Source: Procambarus clarkii
Lineage: Eukaryota; Arthropoda; Malacostraca; Decapoda; Cambaridae
Direction of reading: 5' to 3'
NCBI RefSeq assembly: GCF_040958095.1
Contig: NC_091154.1
Location: 46,670,232 to 46,734,231 of the forward strand
Length of the DNA stretch: 64,000 nt
Shown one piece after another: positions 21,480-33,290 of the stretch; within the stretch, counting starts at the first letter, position 1; the number at the start of each line of letters is the position of its first letter. The notes under the pieces are model-generated. The model saw only the letters and a program-made list of their open reading frames with translations, made no database searches and was not told the origin of the DNA. The translations under genes and the position numbers were made by a program.

Positions 21480-22910
21480 CGATCAGAAAAATCCTTTAAT
21501 CAACGAGGATAAAGCTTCACCCACTACAGCTTCACCCAATATTATGCCACCAGAAATTAAGCAGTTCTCAGATAATTTATCCACAGTCTCTGTGGATTCT
21601 GAAAACCCAATACCTGAGGCTACTATGTTAACATGCCTCCATACTGAAATTAGAAGTGAAGCTGAACCAGTAGTAGAAAATATATATGAAAATAGCGACA
21701 GCACTAATTTCCCAGTCCAGCTTCCTAGGAATAATGCTGGCAATGAGAAAACTGTCATACATCTAGTATGTCATACATACATACTGTCTACAATTGCTGG
21801 ACTTACCTCAACCTGATCAGACTGCTGACTCATTACATTCCTTCAGCATGGAGTTTGAGTCACTACTAAGAACATTCAGTCTTAAGGATGATATAACTAC
21901 TAGTGAATGGATGACCAAAGTAGTCCTTCAACGAAAATTGTCGAGCGATATACTAGATGAAATATCCATACAAGAACATAACTTCATCCTGACAGTACAG
22001 GACATCACTAAAGGTTTGCATTCCATCATAAACAAACGACGAGCAAATGAGGAAGTTAAAGCCTCATGCAAGCCTTCAGAAATCGAAAATAATAGTCAAT
22101 TAAAGGGTAAAACAACTACCCCCAAAAAAACATCAGTCAATTACACTCACATCAAGTTGCAGACAATCTGGCAATGCAGCAGAATCCTCCAAGCCTACTG
22201 TTACTAGTTCACCCAAACCGGTAACTTCCAAACGTGCAGTAGGCTGGGGGACATGTATGTTCTGCAAAAACAAACATTCAACATACTGTTGTGCTAATTA
22301 TCCAGACAGAGACACTCGTATTAAGCGACTCCAGGAATTAGGGAGATGTGCAAGGTGTCTCAAGTCACACAACATAGACTATTGTGATACCCAATTCAAC
22401 ACCTGTAACAGGTGTAGAAGAGGTAGGCACCATGCAGCACTGTGCAAATATACGAAATTAACGTATTCAAGACCCAAGGTGGAAGATAGCATTCCCACCA
22501 CAGTACAGTACTGCAAGGTGCAACAAACAAAGAGTGTCCAATCGGCAAAGTCTAAAGGTAATACAACTTTGCCTACTGCCAAAATAACCATCCAGAATAA
22601 GAGGGCCAAGGTCCATACCCGTGGGTTGTTTGACCAAGGGTCCCAGAGAACATATGTCACTAAAAAGTTGGCAGATGAATTACAATTAAGGCCTATAGCC
22701 CAGACGACAATCAACATCTCCGGGTTTATAACAGATGCAGGACTTCAAGTCTACCAGGTGGTACAATCATCAGTACGTTTAGGCAGGTACGTCTATCAAG
22801 TACAAGCCATTGTGGTGGACAAAATACCAGTAGACCTACAAGTTCAAGGTAACAGCCAACAGCAACAGCCAAAATTCCTGAGAAATAGAGGAATAAAATT
22901 GGCAGATAAT
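21480..22910 (+). pseudogene. BEL/Pao LTR retrotransposon gag-protease fragment
   Basis: Three successive frames give a Gag piece (MEFESLLRTFSLKDD), then the BEL/Pao zinc cluster (MFCKNKHSTYCCANYPD ... RLQELGRCARCLKSHNIDYC ... CNRCRRGRHHAALC), then the protease start GLFDQGSQRTYVTKKLA with the DQGSQ active-site variant usual in this group, and INISGF. The BEL/Pao protein normally continues into RT, RNase H and integrase; here it is cut at ~22,905, where a minus-strand CR1 3' region begins. Frameshifts near 21,800 and 22,210 show decay. Confidence 0.85.
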
Positions 22911-24365
22911 ATTAATTCCCGTAGTCTCTCCTCGTAGCTCATACCTCTCAGCTCGGGTACTAGTCTGGTGGCAAACCTTTGAACCTTTTCCAGTTTAGTC
23001 TTATCCTTGACTAGATATGGACTCCATGCTGGGGCTGAATACTCCAGGATTGGCCTGACATATACAAAGTTCTGAATGATTCTTTACACAAGTTTCTGAA
23101 TGCCGTTCGTATGTTGGCCAGCCTGGCATATGCCGCTGATGTTATCCTCTTGATATGGGCTGCAGGAGACAGGTCTGGCGTGATATCAACTCCTAAGTCC
23201 TTTTCTTTCTCTGACTCCTGAAGAATTTCCTCTCCCAGATGATACCTTGTATTTGGCCTCCTGCTCCCTACACCTATCTTCATTACATTACATTTGGTTG
23301 GGTTAAACTCTAACAACCATTTGTTCGACCATTCCTTCAGTTTGTCTAGGTCTTCTTGAAGCCTCAAACAGTCCTCTTCTGTTTTCTTAATCTGTCTTGT
23401 TTAACGCAACAGTAAAATGTGTACTTGGTTGTAACAACGATTCTTCGCGGCGGGGATCGTATTCCAGGGACCTGCCCGAAACGCTACGAGTACTAGTGGC
23501 TGTACAAGAATGTAACAACTCTTGTATATATCTCAAAAAAAAAAATCCTTCTCATAATTTTGGCATCGTCCGCAAACATTGAGAGAAATGAATCTATACC
23601 CTCCGGGAGATCATTTACATATATCAGAAACAAGATAGGACCGAGTACAGAGCCCTGTGGGACTCCACTGGTGACTTCACGCCAATTGGAGGCCTCACCC
23701 CTCACCGTAACTCTGCTTCCTATTGCTTAGATACTCCCTTATCCACTGGAGCACCTTACCAGCTACACTTGCCTGTCTCTTCAGCTTATGTACCAGCCTC
23801 TTATGCGGTTCTGTGTCAAAGGCTTTCCGACAATCCAAGAAAATGCAGTCTGCCCAGCCCTCTCTTTCTTGCTTGATCTTTGTCACCTGGTCGTAGAATT
23901 CTATTAAGCCAGTCAGGCAAGATTTACCCTCCCTGAACCCATGTTGGCGATTTGTCACGAAGTCCCTTCTCTCCAGATGTGCTACGAAGTTTTTTCTCAC
24001 GATCTTCTCCATCACCTTGCATGGTATACAAGTCAAGGACACTGGCCTGTAGTTCAGTGCCTCTTGTCTGTCACCCTTTTTGTATATTGGGACCACATTC
24101 GCCGTCTTCCATATTTCTGGTAGGTCTCCCGTCTCCAGTGACCTACTATACACTATGGAGAGTGGCAAGCAAAGTGCCTCTGCACACTCTTTCAGTACCC
24201 ATGGCGAGATCCCGTCTGGACCAACAGCCTTTCTAACATCCAGATCCAGCAGGTGTCTCTTGACCTCCTCTCTCGTAATTTCGAACTCTTCCAAGGCCGC
24301 CTGGTTTACTTCCCTTTCTCCTAGCACAGTGACCTCACCTTGTTCTGTTGTGAAGACCTCTTGGA
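22911..24365 (-). mobile_element. CR1-group LINE copy 1 (RT region), minus strand
   Basis: Reading down from 24,365: FQEVFTTEQGEVTVL, VGPDGISPWVLKECAE, LNYRPVSLTCIPCKVMEK, HGFREGKSCLTGLIEFYDQ, FLDCRKAFDTEPHKRL, then [19 protein letters not shown] and MFADDAKI, then the thumb-like region LEFNPTKCNVMKIGVG. There is a frameshift at ~23,700 and a SINE at 23,393-23,543. It is truncated on both sides, against a (CA)n array and the BEL relic. Confidence 0.85.
23393..23543 (+). mobile_element. SINE (LINE-A-tailed family), 5'-truncated
   Basis: Matches 14,490-14,620 from TTTAACGCAACAGTAAAATG through GACCTGCCCGAAACGCTACG to the tail, lacking the tRNA head. AATC at 23,389-23,392 and 23,544-23,547 is a 4-bp duplication. 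CR1 copy 2 shows the empty site. Confidence 0.85.
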
Positions 24366-24378
24366 ACCTGTGTGTGTG

Positions 24379-24470
<92 letters not shown>

Positions 24471-24531
24471 TGTGTGTGTGTGTGTGTGTACTCACCTATA
24501 TGTGCTTGCAGGATCGAGCATTGACTCTTGG

Positions 24532-24561
<30 letters not shown>
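24366..24561. repeat. (GT)n/(CA)n arrays = CR1 3' tails
   Basis: Two long GT arrays (24,370-24,489 and ~24,533-24,564) are each followed by TACTCACCTA. On the minus strand that is TAGGTGAGTA followed by (CA)n, the end of the CR1 3' UTR. The same junction recurs at 29,930-30,010. Confidence 0.8.
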
Positions 24562-24568
<7 letters not shown>

Positions 24569-24674
24569 CACCTAGTATACCTTGTACTCACCTAGTTGTG
24601 CTTGCGGGGGTTGAGCTCTGGCTCTTTGGTCCCGCCTCTCAACCGTCAATCAACAGATGTACAGGTTCCTGAGC

Positions 24675-25488
24675 CTATTGGGCTCTATCATATCTACTCT
24701 TGAAACTGTGTATGGAGTCAGCCTCCACCACATTGCTTCCTAATGCATTCCATTTGTCAACCACTCTGACACTAAAAAAGTTCTTTCTAATATCTCTGTG
24801 GCTCATTTGGGCACTCAGTTTCCACCTGTGTCCCCTAGTGCGTGTGCCCCTTGTGTTAAATAGCCTGTCTTTATCAACCCTGTCGATTCCCTTGAGAATC
24901 TTGAATGTGGTGATCATGTCCCCCCTAACTCTTCTGTCTTCCAACGAAGTGAGGTTTAATTCCCGTAGTCTCTCCTCGTAGCTCATACCTCTCAGCTCGG
25001 GTACTAGTCTGGTGGCAAACCTTTGAACCTTTTCCAGTTTAGTCTTATGCTTGACTAGATATGGACTCCATGCTGGAGCCGCATACTCCAGGATTGGTCT
25101 GACATATGTGGTATATAATGTTCTGAAAGATTCTTTACACAAGTTTCTAAAGGCCGTTCTTATGTTAGCCAACCTGGCATATGCTGCTGATGTTATCCTC
25201 TTGATATGAGCTTCAGGAGACAGGTCTGGCGTGATATCAACCCCCAGGTCTTTCTCTCTCTCTGACTCTTGAAGTATTTCATCTCCCAAGTGATACCTTG
25301 TATCTGGTCTCCTGCTTCCTACCCCTATCTTCATTACATTACATTTGCTTGGGTTAAACTCTAACATCCATTTGTTCGACCATTCCTGCAGCTTGTCCAG
25401 GTCTTCTTGAAGCCTCAAGCTGTCCTCCTCTGTCTTAATCCTTCTCATAATTTTGGCGTCGTCAGCAAACATTGAGAGGAATGAGTCT
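24675..25488 (-). pseudogene. CR1 copy 2 RT C-terminal half
   Basis: From [13 protein letters not shown] (catalytic ADD) through LEFNPSKCNVMKIGVGSRR, EKDLGVDITPDLSPEAH, YTTYVRPILEYAAPAWSPYL and FFSVRVVDKWNALGSNVVEA to the stop at 24,675. About 265 residues are unbroken. It joins in sense to the fragment ending at 28,344 once the LINE-B insertion is removed. Confidence 0.85.
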
Positions 25489-28046
25489 GCTATGGGGAGT
25501 ATATCTTCGCCAGCTTCAGAGTCAAGGGTGCCGAGTCTGTCCTGACTGTGGGTGCAGTTTATAGAATTCCTAACACTGATGTGTCCGAATTCAACTCAAA
25601 CCTTAGAAATCTAATACTTGATAACAGACTGAACAAAAACCACCTAATTATCGCAGGGGACTTTAATATTGACCTCTGCGAGCCTGAACATCCCACTGCT
25701 GTTAGCTTCCTCAACTGTATGAATTCCTGCTTCCTCATACCCTTAATCACTAGACCAACTAGAATCACTGATAGCACTGCCACGACTCTAGATCACATCT
25801 GGACAAACATAACCTCTCCGCTTACTTCAGGTATAATCACCGATAGCACTACAGATCATTACCCCACATTTCTCTTAACTAACATTAGCAAACCACCTCT
25901 TGAGTCAAGAGTGATACGTTTTAGACTACACAATGAAACTGCTATAGACAATTTTATAACTGCTGCTGATAATGTCAACTGGGAGTCCGAGTTAGGTAAC
26001 ATAGTGGACATCAACCTTGCAGTACAATCTTTTCTTCAAAAAACTCTTAGCCTTTATAATACCCACTGTCCTATGCTTACAAAACAAGTCACAACCAAAA
26101 GGCTTAACAATCCCTGGCTTACAAAGGGAATACTTAAATCTATTAATAAAAAACATGACCTTGAGAAGAAGTATAGGTTAGGAATTGTCTCCAAAGAATT
26201 CTCAAAGAATTACTCATTATTGCTGTCTAAGATAATTAGACGAGCCAAAACTAAATACTACGAAGATAAATTTACCCAAATAAAGAGCAACATTAAACAA
26301 ACTTGGAGAACAATTTCTCAAATATTGGGATCAAAGAAGTCTTTAAATAACAAACCGACTCTCCTGTCTAATAACGATGGTCAGCTTTCAGCCTCTGATT
26401 CTGCTACTGAGTTCAATAGGTTCTTCTCTTCCATTGGTTCATCCCTTGCAAATGATATTCCATCTTCCAGTACAGACATTAATGACTATCTTTCAGGTAA
26501 CTATCCACAGTCTCTGTACCTAAAGCCTATTAATTCCACTGACGTCAATGAGATAATCCTTTCCCTTAAAACCAAGTCTGGTGCCCTTGAGGAGATACCA
26601 ACTTTAATTTACAAAAAAACCTCCAGATCTTTAGCCCCTGCTATTGCTTTGCTCTTCAACAAGTCACTTGAACTCCAAACCTTCCCAGATATTCTAAAAA
26701 AAGCGAGAGTAACGCCTGTCCACAAATGTGGTAATCTCACAGATGTTAACAACTACAGACCTATATCTATCCTGCTAAACTTGTCAAAAATTTTTGAAAA
26801 ACTAATCTATAAGCAGCTTTACTCATATCTAGCCAAACTCAATATACTTAGCCCTTGCCAATATGACTTCAGACCCAAAAAAAGCACTAACGATGCACTT
26901 ATTAGTATGCTTAACTCGATTCATACAGCTCTTGATAAAAATGAGTTCTCTGTTGGGTTGTTTGTGGACCTGCGTAAAGCTTTTGACACTGTCAACCACC
27001 AAAACCTTCTTCTTAAATTACATCATTATGGAGTCAGAGGACACTCCCTACAATACCTCAAATCCTACCTTACTGACAGGCTCCAATATGTTTCTGTGAA
27101 TAACACAATTTCTCCCACCCTACCCATCAACATTGGTGTTCCCCAGGGCAGCATACTTGGCCCTCTCCTCTTTCTCATCTACATTAATGACCTTCCAAAT
27201 GCCTCCCAACACCTCAAACCAATTCTATTTGCTGACGACACAACCTTCATTTACTCCAGTCCTGATCCCCTTGCTCTAAATGCCACAGTAAATACTGAGC
27301 TAAATAAAGTCCATCTGTGGCTAACTGCCAACAAACTCACCCTTAACATTGACAAAACCTTCTATATTCTGTTTGGCAATAAATCCTCTAATCAAATAAA
27401 TCTCAAAATAAACAATACCCAAATTTGTAACAAATTAGATGGCAAATTCCTTGGCGTTCTCATTGACCACAAGCTGAATTTCCAGGGACACATTCTAAAC
27501 ATATCAAAAAAAGTTTCAAAAACTGTTGGCATTCTTTCTAAGATCAGATATTATGTACCACGCCCTGCCCTGGTGACTCTCTATTACTCCCTTATCTATC
27601 CATATCTCAACTATGGTATTTGTGCTTGGGGCTCTACTACCCAAAATCACTTACGTCCTCTAATTACTCAACACAAAGCTGCTATTAGGACAATATCCAA
27701 TTCTGGCCCCAGACATCACTCGGTACCCCTACTTAAATCTCTGAATATGTTAGACATTAAGTCACTGCACATTCTCTCATGTGTATTATACATATATAAA
27801 ACGCTAAACTATAATGCCAATCCTGATCTCAAAAGCTTCATAGAAGGTTGTATCAGAACCCATGAGCATCACACCAGAAATAAATACAGTTTTGATATTC
27901 CTAGAGTACGACTTAATCAAACTAGAAATGCTCTACAAATCAAGGGGCCCAGAATGTGGAATGACCTTCCCAACCATGTTAAAGACTGTACCTCTCTCAA
28001 CCAGTTTAAGTTAAAAGCGAAGCTATACCTAATAAATTCCCTGTAA
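25489..28046 (+). CDS. LINE-B ORF2 endonuclease/reverse transcriptase, open but N-terminally truncated
   Basis: The frame is open from the insertion edge (YGEYIFASFRVKGAES) to the stop at 28,046, about 852 codons; there is no authentic start because ~150 N-terminal residues were lost on insertion. Motifs: GAVYRIPNTD, AGDFNIDL, TLDHIWTN, TTDHYP (endonuclease); NNYRPISILLNLSKIFEK, DFRPKKSTND (G to D in the usual FGFR), FVDLRKAFDTVNH, GVPQGSILGPLLF, LFADDTTFIY (RT); LDGKFLGVLIDHKLNF; C-terminal NKYSFDIPRVRLNQ. It is the best reference here for the fragments at 9.4, 15.4-19.9 and 5.6 kb. It cannot retrotranspose by itself. Confidence 0.85.
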
Positions 28047-28339
28047 CCTACCTTACCCTTCTATTGTCAACCAATGTCTGTTTTTTTCTTTAAAGAGCGC
28101 TGTTTTTCGACATAATTGTATTTGTGCTGCTTTTTCATCTATGTTTTCATTTCTTGTTTTCATTCTACTCATTATGCTCAATTAGTATTAAGCTTGTCAT
28201 TTAAGTTTATCATGCCCGAAACGCTTTGCGTAATAGTGGCTTTAGGCATTGTATGTACTAGCTATACCTATAAGTTAAACAATCCTTGTAAATATTTATT
28301 GTATGTATGTACCTTACCTAAATAAAATTGTATTGTATT
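25489..28339 (+). mobile_element. LINE-B insertion, 2.85 kb, 5'-truncated, young
   Basis: GTCT at 25,485-25,488 and 28,340-28,343 flanks the copy as a 4-bp duplication, and CR1 copy 1 shows the empty site. The 3' end reads CCTTACCTAAATAAAATTGT followed by (ATTGT)n. The whole visible ORF2 frame is open. Confidence 0.9.
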
Positions 28340-28704
28340 GTCTATACCCTCTGGGAGATCATTTACGTATATCAGAAACAGGATAGGTCCAAGCACAGAG
28401 CCCTGTGGGACTCCACTGGTGACTTCACGCCATTCTGAGGTCTCACCCCTCACTATCTCTGCTTCCTATTGCTTAGGTACTCCCTTATCCACTGGAGCGC
28501 CCTACCAGTTACTCCTGCCTGTTTCTCCAGCTTATGCATCAACCTTTTATGGGGTACTGTGTCAAAGGCTTTCCGACAGTCCAAAAAAATGCAGTCCGCC
28601 CATCCTTCTCTTTCTTGCTTAATCTTTGTCACCTGATCATAGAATTCTATCAAGCCTGTAAGGCAAGATTTACCCTCCCTGAACCCATGTTGATGGGTTG
28701 TCAC
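28340..28704 (-). pseudogene. CR1 copy 2 RT fingers/palm
   Basis: HGFREGKSCLTGLIEFYDQV, FLDCRKAFDTVPHKRL, then after a frame change at ~28,453 [20 protein letters not shown] ending LPEGID. The coding continues at 25,488 as the second half beyond the LINE-B insertion. Confidence 0.85.
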
Positions 28705-28725
28705 GAAGTCTCTTCTCTCCAGATG

Positions 28726-29911
28726 TTATCTTGAGGTTATCTTGAGATGATTTCGGGGCTTTAGTGTCCCCGCGGCCCGGTCCTCGACCAGGCCTCTTTT
28801 GTTGAGTTCTTCACACACCTCTTTGTCATTCTCTGTGTACCTGTCCTCGCCCACCCAAAGTTTCATCACCTGTTCCTTCACTGTTGTCTTCCTCCTGATG
28901 TGACTGTGTAGTAGCTTTGGTTCGGTCTTGGCTTTATTAGCTATATCATTTTCATACCTTTTCTCAGCTGCTCTTCTCACACTAACATACTCGTTCCTGG
29001 TTCTCTGGTATCTCTCTCTACTTTCTGGTGTTCTGTTATTACGGAAGTTCCTCCATGCCCTATTGTTCAGCTCCTTTGCTTTCATACATTCCCTATTAAA
29101 CCACGGATTCTTCCTTTGCTTCTCTGTTTTTTCCTGTTGGGCTGGGACAAACCTGCTTACAGCCTCCTGACATTTTTGGGTGACATAGTCCATCATGTCT
29201 TGTACAGACTTGGTTATGAGTTCTGTGTCCCAATGTATATCCCATAGGAATTTATTCATCTCCTCATAGTTTCCCTTTCGGTACGCCAGCCCTTTGTTTC
29301 CCAGTTCTTTTTTTGGGGGTGATAATTCCTAGCTCAACCAAGTACTTAAAGCTCAATACACTATGATCACTCATTCCCAAGGGGGCTTCCAACTTAACTT
29401 CCCTTATATCCGACTCATTTAGGGTAAATATCAGATCAAGCAAGGCTGGTTCATCCCCTCCTCTCATTCTTGTCGGTCCCTTGACGTGTTGACTTGAAAA
29501 GTTTCTTGTTGCCACATCCAGCAGCTTAGCTCTCCATGTGTCTGGGCCTCCATGTAGGTCTCTGTTCCCCCAATCTATCTTCCCATGGTTGAAGTCTCCC
29601 ATGATTAGTAGTCTGAATCTGTTCCTGCTAGCCACAGAAGCTGCTCTCTCTATTATATTGATGGTGGCCAAGTTGTTTCTATCATATTCCTGTCTGGGTC
29701 TCCTGACATTCGGTGGGGGGTTATATATGACTACTACTATAATTTTCTGTCCTCCAGTTGCTATGGTGCCTGATATGTAGTCACTGAAACCTTCACAGTT
29801 CTGAATTACCATCTCTTCGAAACTCCAACCTTCTCTTAGTAGCAAAGCTACACCACCTCCTCCTCTCCCTTCTCTCTCTTTCCTCACTACATAGTAGCCC
29901 TGTGGAAACAC
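28726..29911 (-). pseudogene. CR1 copy 2 endonuclease and linker
   Basis: 29,911-29,264 encodes GYYVVRKEREGRGGGGVALL, VVVIYNPPP, LLIMGDFNHGKIDW, LLDLIFTLNESDI and LGMSDHSVLSFK, an APE-type endonuclease with the GDFN and SDH motifs. After a frameshift, 29,259-28,798 gives the linker to the RT (NPWFNRECMKAKELNNRAWR, VKEQVMKLWVGEDR). The frame then runs into SINE sequence, so it ends in foreign residues. Confidence 0.85.
28735..28797 (-). mobile_element. Fragment of the tRNA-Thr-type SINE 3' end
   Basis: Minus-strand GAGGCCTGGTCGAGGACCGG through CCCCGAAATCATCTCAAGAT and a repeated TCAAGATAAC tail, as in the full SINE at 43,248-43,500. Confidence 0.8.
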
Positions 29912-29925
29912 TACGTTTGTTATGG

Positions 29926-30015
29926 TTTGTTGTGTGTGTGTGTGTGTGTGTGTGTGTACTCACCTAATATACCTTGTGTGTGTGTGTGTACTCATCTAGT
30001 ATACCTTGTGTGTGT
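29926..30015. repeat. GT microsatellites joined to CR1 3' end sequence
   Basis: Three short GT arrays separated by TACTCACCTAATATACCTTG and TACTCATCTAGTATACCTTG, i.e. repeated CR1 3' termini with CA tails read on the minus strand. Confidence 0.75.
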
Positions 30016-30204
30016 GATAGTGTATGTTATTAAAGTACATATATGTGGGCATTGTTTTGTGTGTTGTGTGTGGGGTAAGATGGTGCCCGAGGTCTGGAGT
30101 GTAGTACGATACTGCCAGGCCTGGCCTGTGATCCCAACGGTTGGTAGGCGAGGCTGTGCTGGCTGTCAGTGTCCCTCTCCATGCTGTAGGCCTCACAGCT
30201 AGGA
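30016..30204. other. Spacer, no feature recognised
   Basis: Unique-looking sequence between the CR1 tail repeats and the pyrimidine tract. Confidence 0.4.
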
Positions 30205-30945
30205 TCGTCTCTCTCTCTCCATCTATCTCCCTCTTCTCTCTCTCCATCTATCTCCCTCTTCTCTCTCTCCATCTATCTCCCTCTTCTCTCTCTCCATCTA
30301 TCTCCCTCTTCTCTCTCTCCATCTATCTCCCTCTTCTCTCTCCATCTATCTCCCTCTTCTCTCTCTCCATCTATCTCCCTCTTCTCTCTCTCCAACTATC
30401 GCCTCTTCTCTCTCTTGTTCTCTCACTTCTTCTCTTTTCCTTTCTTCTTTGTCTCTCTCTCTTCTTCTCTCTTGTTTCTATCTCTCTCTTATCTCCCTTC
30501 TTGCTCTCTCTCTACTTCTCTCTCTATTCTCTACCTTTTTTCTTCTATTTTTCTCTCTCTCTCTCTTCTCTTTTATTCTCTCTTCTTCCCTTCCTTCTTG
30601 CTCTCTCTCTCTCTTCTTCTTTTTTCTTGTTATCTACCTTTTTCTTCTCTCTGTCTGTCTCTTTCTTCTTCTTCTCTCTCTCTCTCTCATTTTCTCTTCT
30701 TCTTCTCCCTCAATGTTCTGTCTTTACTTCTCTCTCTCTCTCCCTCTCTTTCCTTCCTCTCTCTCTCTCTTTCCTTCCTCTCTCTTCTTCTTCTACCATT
30801 CTTCTTCTATCTCTCTCCCTCTTCTCTTTCTCTCTCCTTCTTCTTTCTCTTCTATCTCCTTCTCTCTCTCTCTCTCTACTTTTATCTCCCTCTTTTCTCT
30901 CTCTCTCTCTCTCTTGTTCTCTTGCTTCTTCTCTTTTTCTTTTTA
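30205..30945. repeat. 25-bp minisatellite grading into a ~740-bp polypyrimidine tract
   Basis: CCATCTATCTCCCTCTTCTC recurs every 25 bp (30,219, 30,244, 30,269 ...) to ~30,395. Beyond that the strand remains almost wholly C and T (TCTCTCTT, TTCTTC, CCTCTC) to ~30,945. Long Leu/Ser/Phe frames here are composition artefacts. Confidence 0.85.
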
Positions 30946-30959
30946 AATAATTTAAAAAC

Positions 30960-31507
30960 ACACAACACTTGTACCCCCTATTAGACTATTTTCCAGGAAC
31001 TTCTTTTCGACGGCTAATAAAACGGAGGAAAGGATCCTAAAAGATATTGTTGATAGGAACGTTATCCCTACAGACAAAAATCAGAAAATACAACTGATAA
31101 TTTATTATAAAACCAAAAAAACGGCCAATCTACTCATGAAAAACTCCACAGACACCAAGCAGAATGCCTTGAAGGAAACCAACGTCGTCTATGCCTTTAA
31201 ATGCTCCCTTGGGGACTGTAAGCCCCAAAGAACTCAGTATATAGGCAAGACAACAACGTCTCTTTCCAGGCGACTAACAATGCATAAACAACAGGGCACC
31301 ATCAAGGAACACATAATCTCTTCTCACAACCAGACCATCACCAGAGAAATCTTAACAAACAACACAGAAATCATTGATAGGTACAGCGATAGCAGACGGC
31401 TTGACATCAGCGAGGCACTACACATCAAAAAGTCAACACCAGTAATCAACAGCCAATTAATACACAACTATATTCTACCCACTTCAAGGCACCGTATGGG
31501 CCAATAG
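30960..31507 (+). pseudogene. Penelope-like element C-terminus with GIY-YIG endonuclease
   Basis: The frame from ~30,975 reads RNFFSTANKTEERILKDIVD, then IPTDKNQKIQLIIYYKTKK, then TNVVYAFKCSLGDCKPQ and YIGKTTTSLSRRLTMH, the GIY-YIG-type motif (VYAF ... YIG, with the downstream Arg), then HIISSHNQ and the final EALHIKK, stopping at 31,507. This linker-plus-GIY-YIG order is typical of the end of Penelope-like retroelement proteins, where it supplies the nicking activity. The RT domain is absent; the upstream side merges into the pyrimidine tract. The visible ~180 codons have no stop. Confidence 0.85.
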
Positions 31508-31816
31508 GCCCTCTGCAATTACTTCCATTCTCATGTACCCACCTCACCCATAACCTTTGTGTCACCTCTAAACGAATAAAAAGCAAGATTTAGGTCAAAT
31601 GTATCATACACAGGGTACCAAGTGTATCATAAGTATAGTGTTAAGTGTAAACAAGTCTTTGAGAATGTAAGAAGCCCTTACGAAATGCTTCTAGGCGTCA
31701 GACCATTAATAAAAAGGAATTTTGGAGAATTGATATTTCCATTACCACCGACAGCGAAGAAAAACATAAGAAATATTGAAAAAAATCGTGTTAGAACTAT
31801 TAATCTTACTTTTTAG

Positions 31817-31935
31817 GTCATATTCAACAACATATATACTCATACCCCAGAAGTGACTCGAACCCATACTGCCAGGAGCACTCTGCAACTGGTGTACAGG
31901 ACCCCTTATCCACTCGACCATCATGACCGGACAAA
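31817..31935 (-). mobile_element. tRNA-derived SINE (minus strand)
   Basis: Reverse complement has GGTCGAGTGGATAAGGGG (A box), an anticodon-arm-like part and GTATGGGTTCGAGTCACTTC (B box). Spacing fits a tRNA-derived head, but the sequence does not fold as a clean tRNA. Confidence 0.7.
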
Positions 31936-32004
31936 AGCTGATGGTAGCCGAAGCTATTTCCCCATCAGCCTGCCAGCACTCTGATGATAATCTTGGGCAT
32001 GGTA

Positions 32005-32694
<690 letters not shown>

Positions 32695-32737
32695 CCAGCC
32701 TGAAAAGTGTGCGCCATAACCATAACCATAGCGCCAT

Positions 32738-33112
32738 TTTTGTCAACTACCATTCAAGCTGTCATTGCAATCAATCTTATATTGTTTCTGCTGTATTGTG
32801 CCTACCAATTTGTTGTCAACTACCATTTTAAGCTGTCATTGCAATCAATCTTAGCTACCTATGTGCTTTAATATACTGTACCTACAATTTTCTCTCATCT
32901 TCTTTTTTTTTTCATTTCATGTAATCTGTTATCATTTTTTGTCTATAAGTTTTGCAAGTATTTACCTCCTTAAAATTTTCTTAGATTAAGGACCTGCCCG
33001 AAACGCTGCGCGTGCTAGTGGCTTTACAAGACTGTAATTACCATATTTGTATCCTCACATTCCTTATGTACATTCTTGTATATGCATAAATAAATAAATA
33101 AATAAATAAATA
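32738..33112 (+). mobile_element. LINE-A 3' UTR copy with AAAT tail
   Basis: Nearly identical to 10,735-11,103, including an internal duplication (TCAACTACCATT ... AAGCTGTCATTGCAATCAAT twice) and GACCTGCCCGAAACGCTGCG, ending in (AAAT)n. No coding part. Confidence 0.9.
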
Positions 33113-33290
33113 ACCTTAATTGTAACCTGTGATATAATGGAAAAGTATTCCACCAGTCTGTGAACCCTGCCCCAACATCATATGCAGATATCCCCCACTT
33201 CAGCAAACCAGCGTTCATATTAACAGGGTAGTAAATCCAGCCTGAAAAATGTGCGCCCTAACCAGAGGTTCACCAAATGGATATTGCATT
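33113..33290. mobile_element. Tigger-type terminus fragment
   Basis: CAGTCTGTGAACCCTGCCCC, ATCCCCCACTTCAGC and GTAAATCCAGCCTGAAAA match the subterminal region at 62,690-62,800. The terminal TIR is decayed. Confidence 0.65.

Larger units (their letters stand above)
24562..29925 (-). mobile_element. CR1-group LINE copy 2, minus strand, with nested insertions
   Basis: Runs from the endonuclease at ~29,915 to the 3' UTR and CA tail at ~24,565. Interruptions: a frameshift near 29,262; a ~60-bp SINE fragment replacing roughly 400 bp of RT at 28,735-28,797; and a LINE-B insertion at 25,489-28,339. The 5' end abuts another GT array. Confidence 0.85.

Noticed and set aside
24080..24672. Cys-Val and His-Thr repeat ORFs
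   Set aside because: Translation of (GT)n/(CA)n arrays that are CR1 tails.
30141..30984. Long Leu/Ser/Phe-rich ORFs of up to 269 codons
   Set aside because: They are translations of the C/T-only tract; all three forward frames are open for the same reason.
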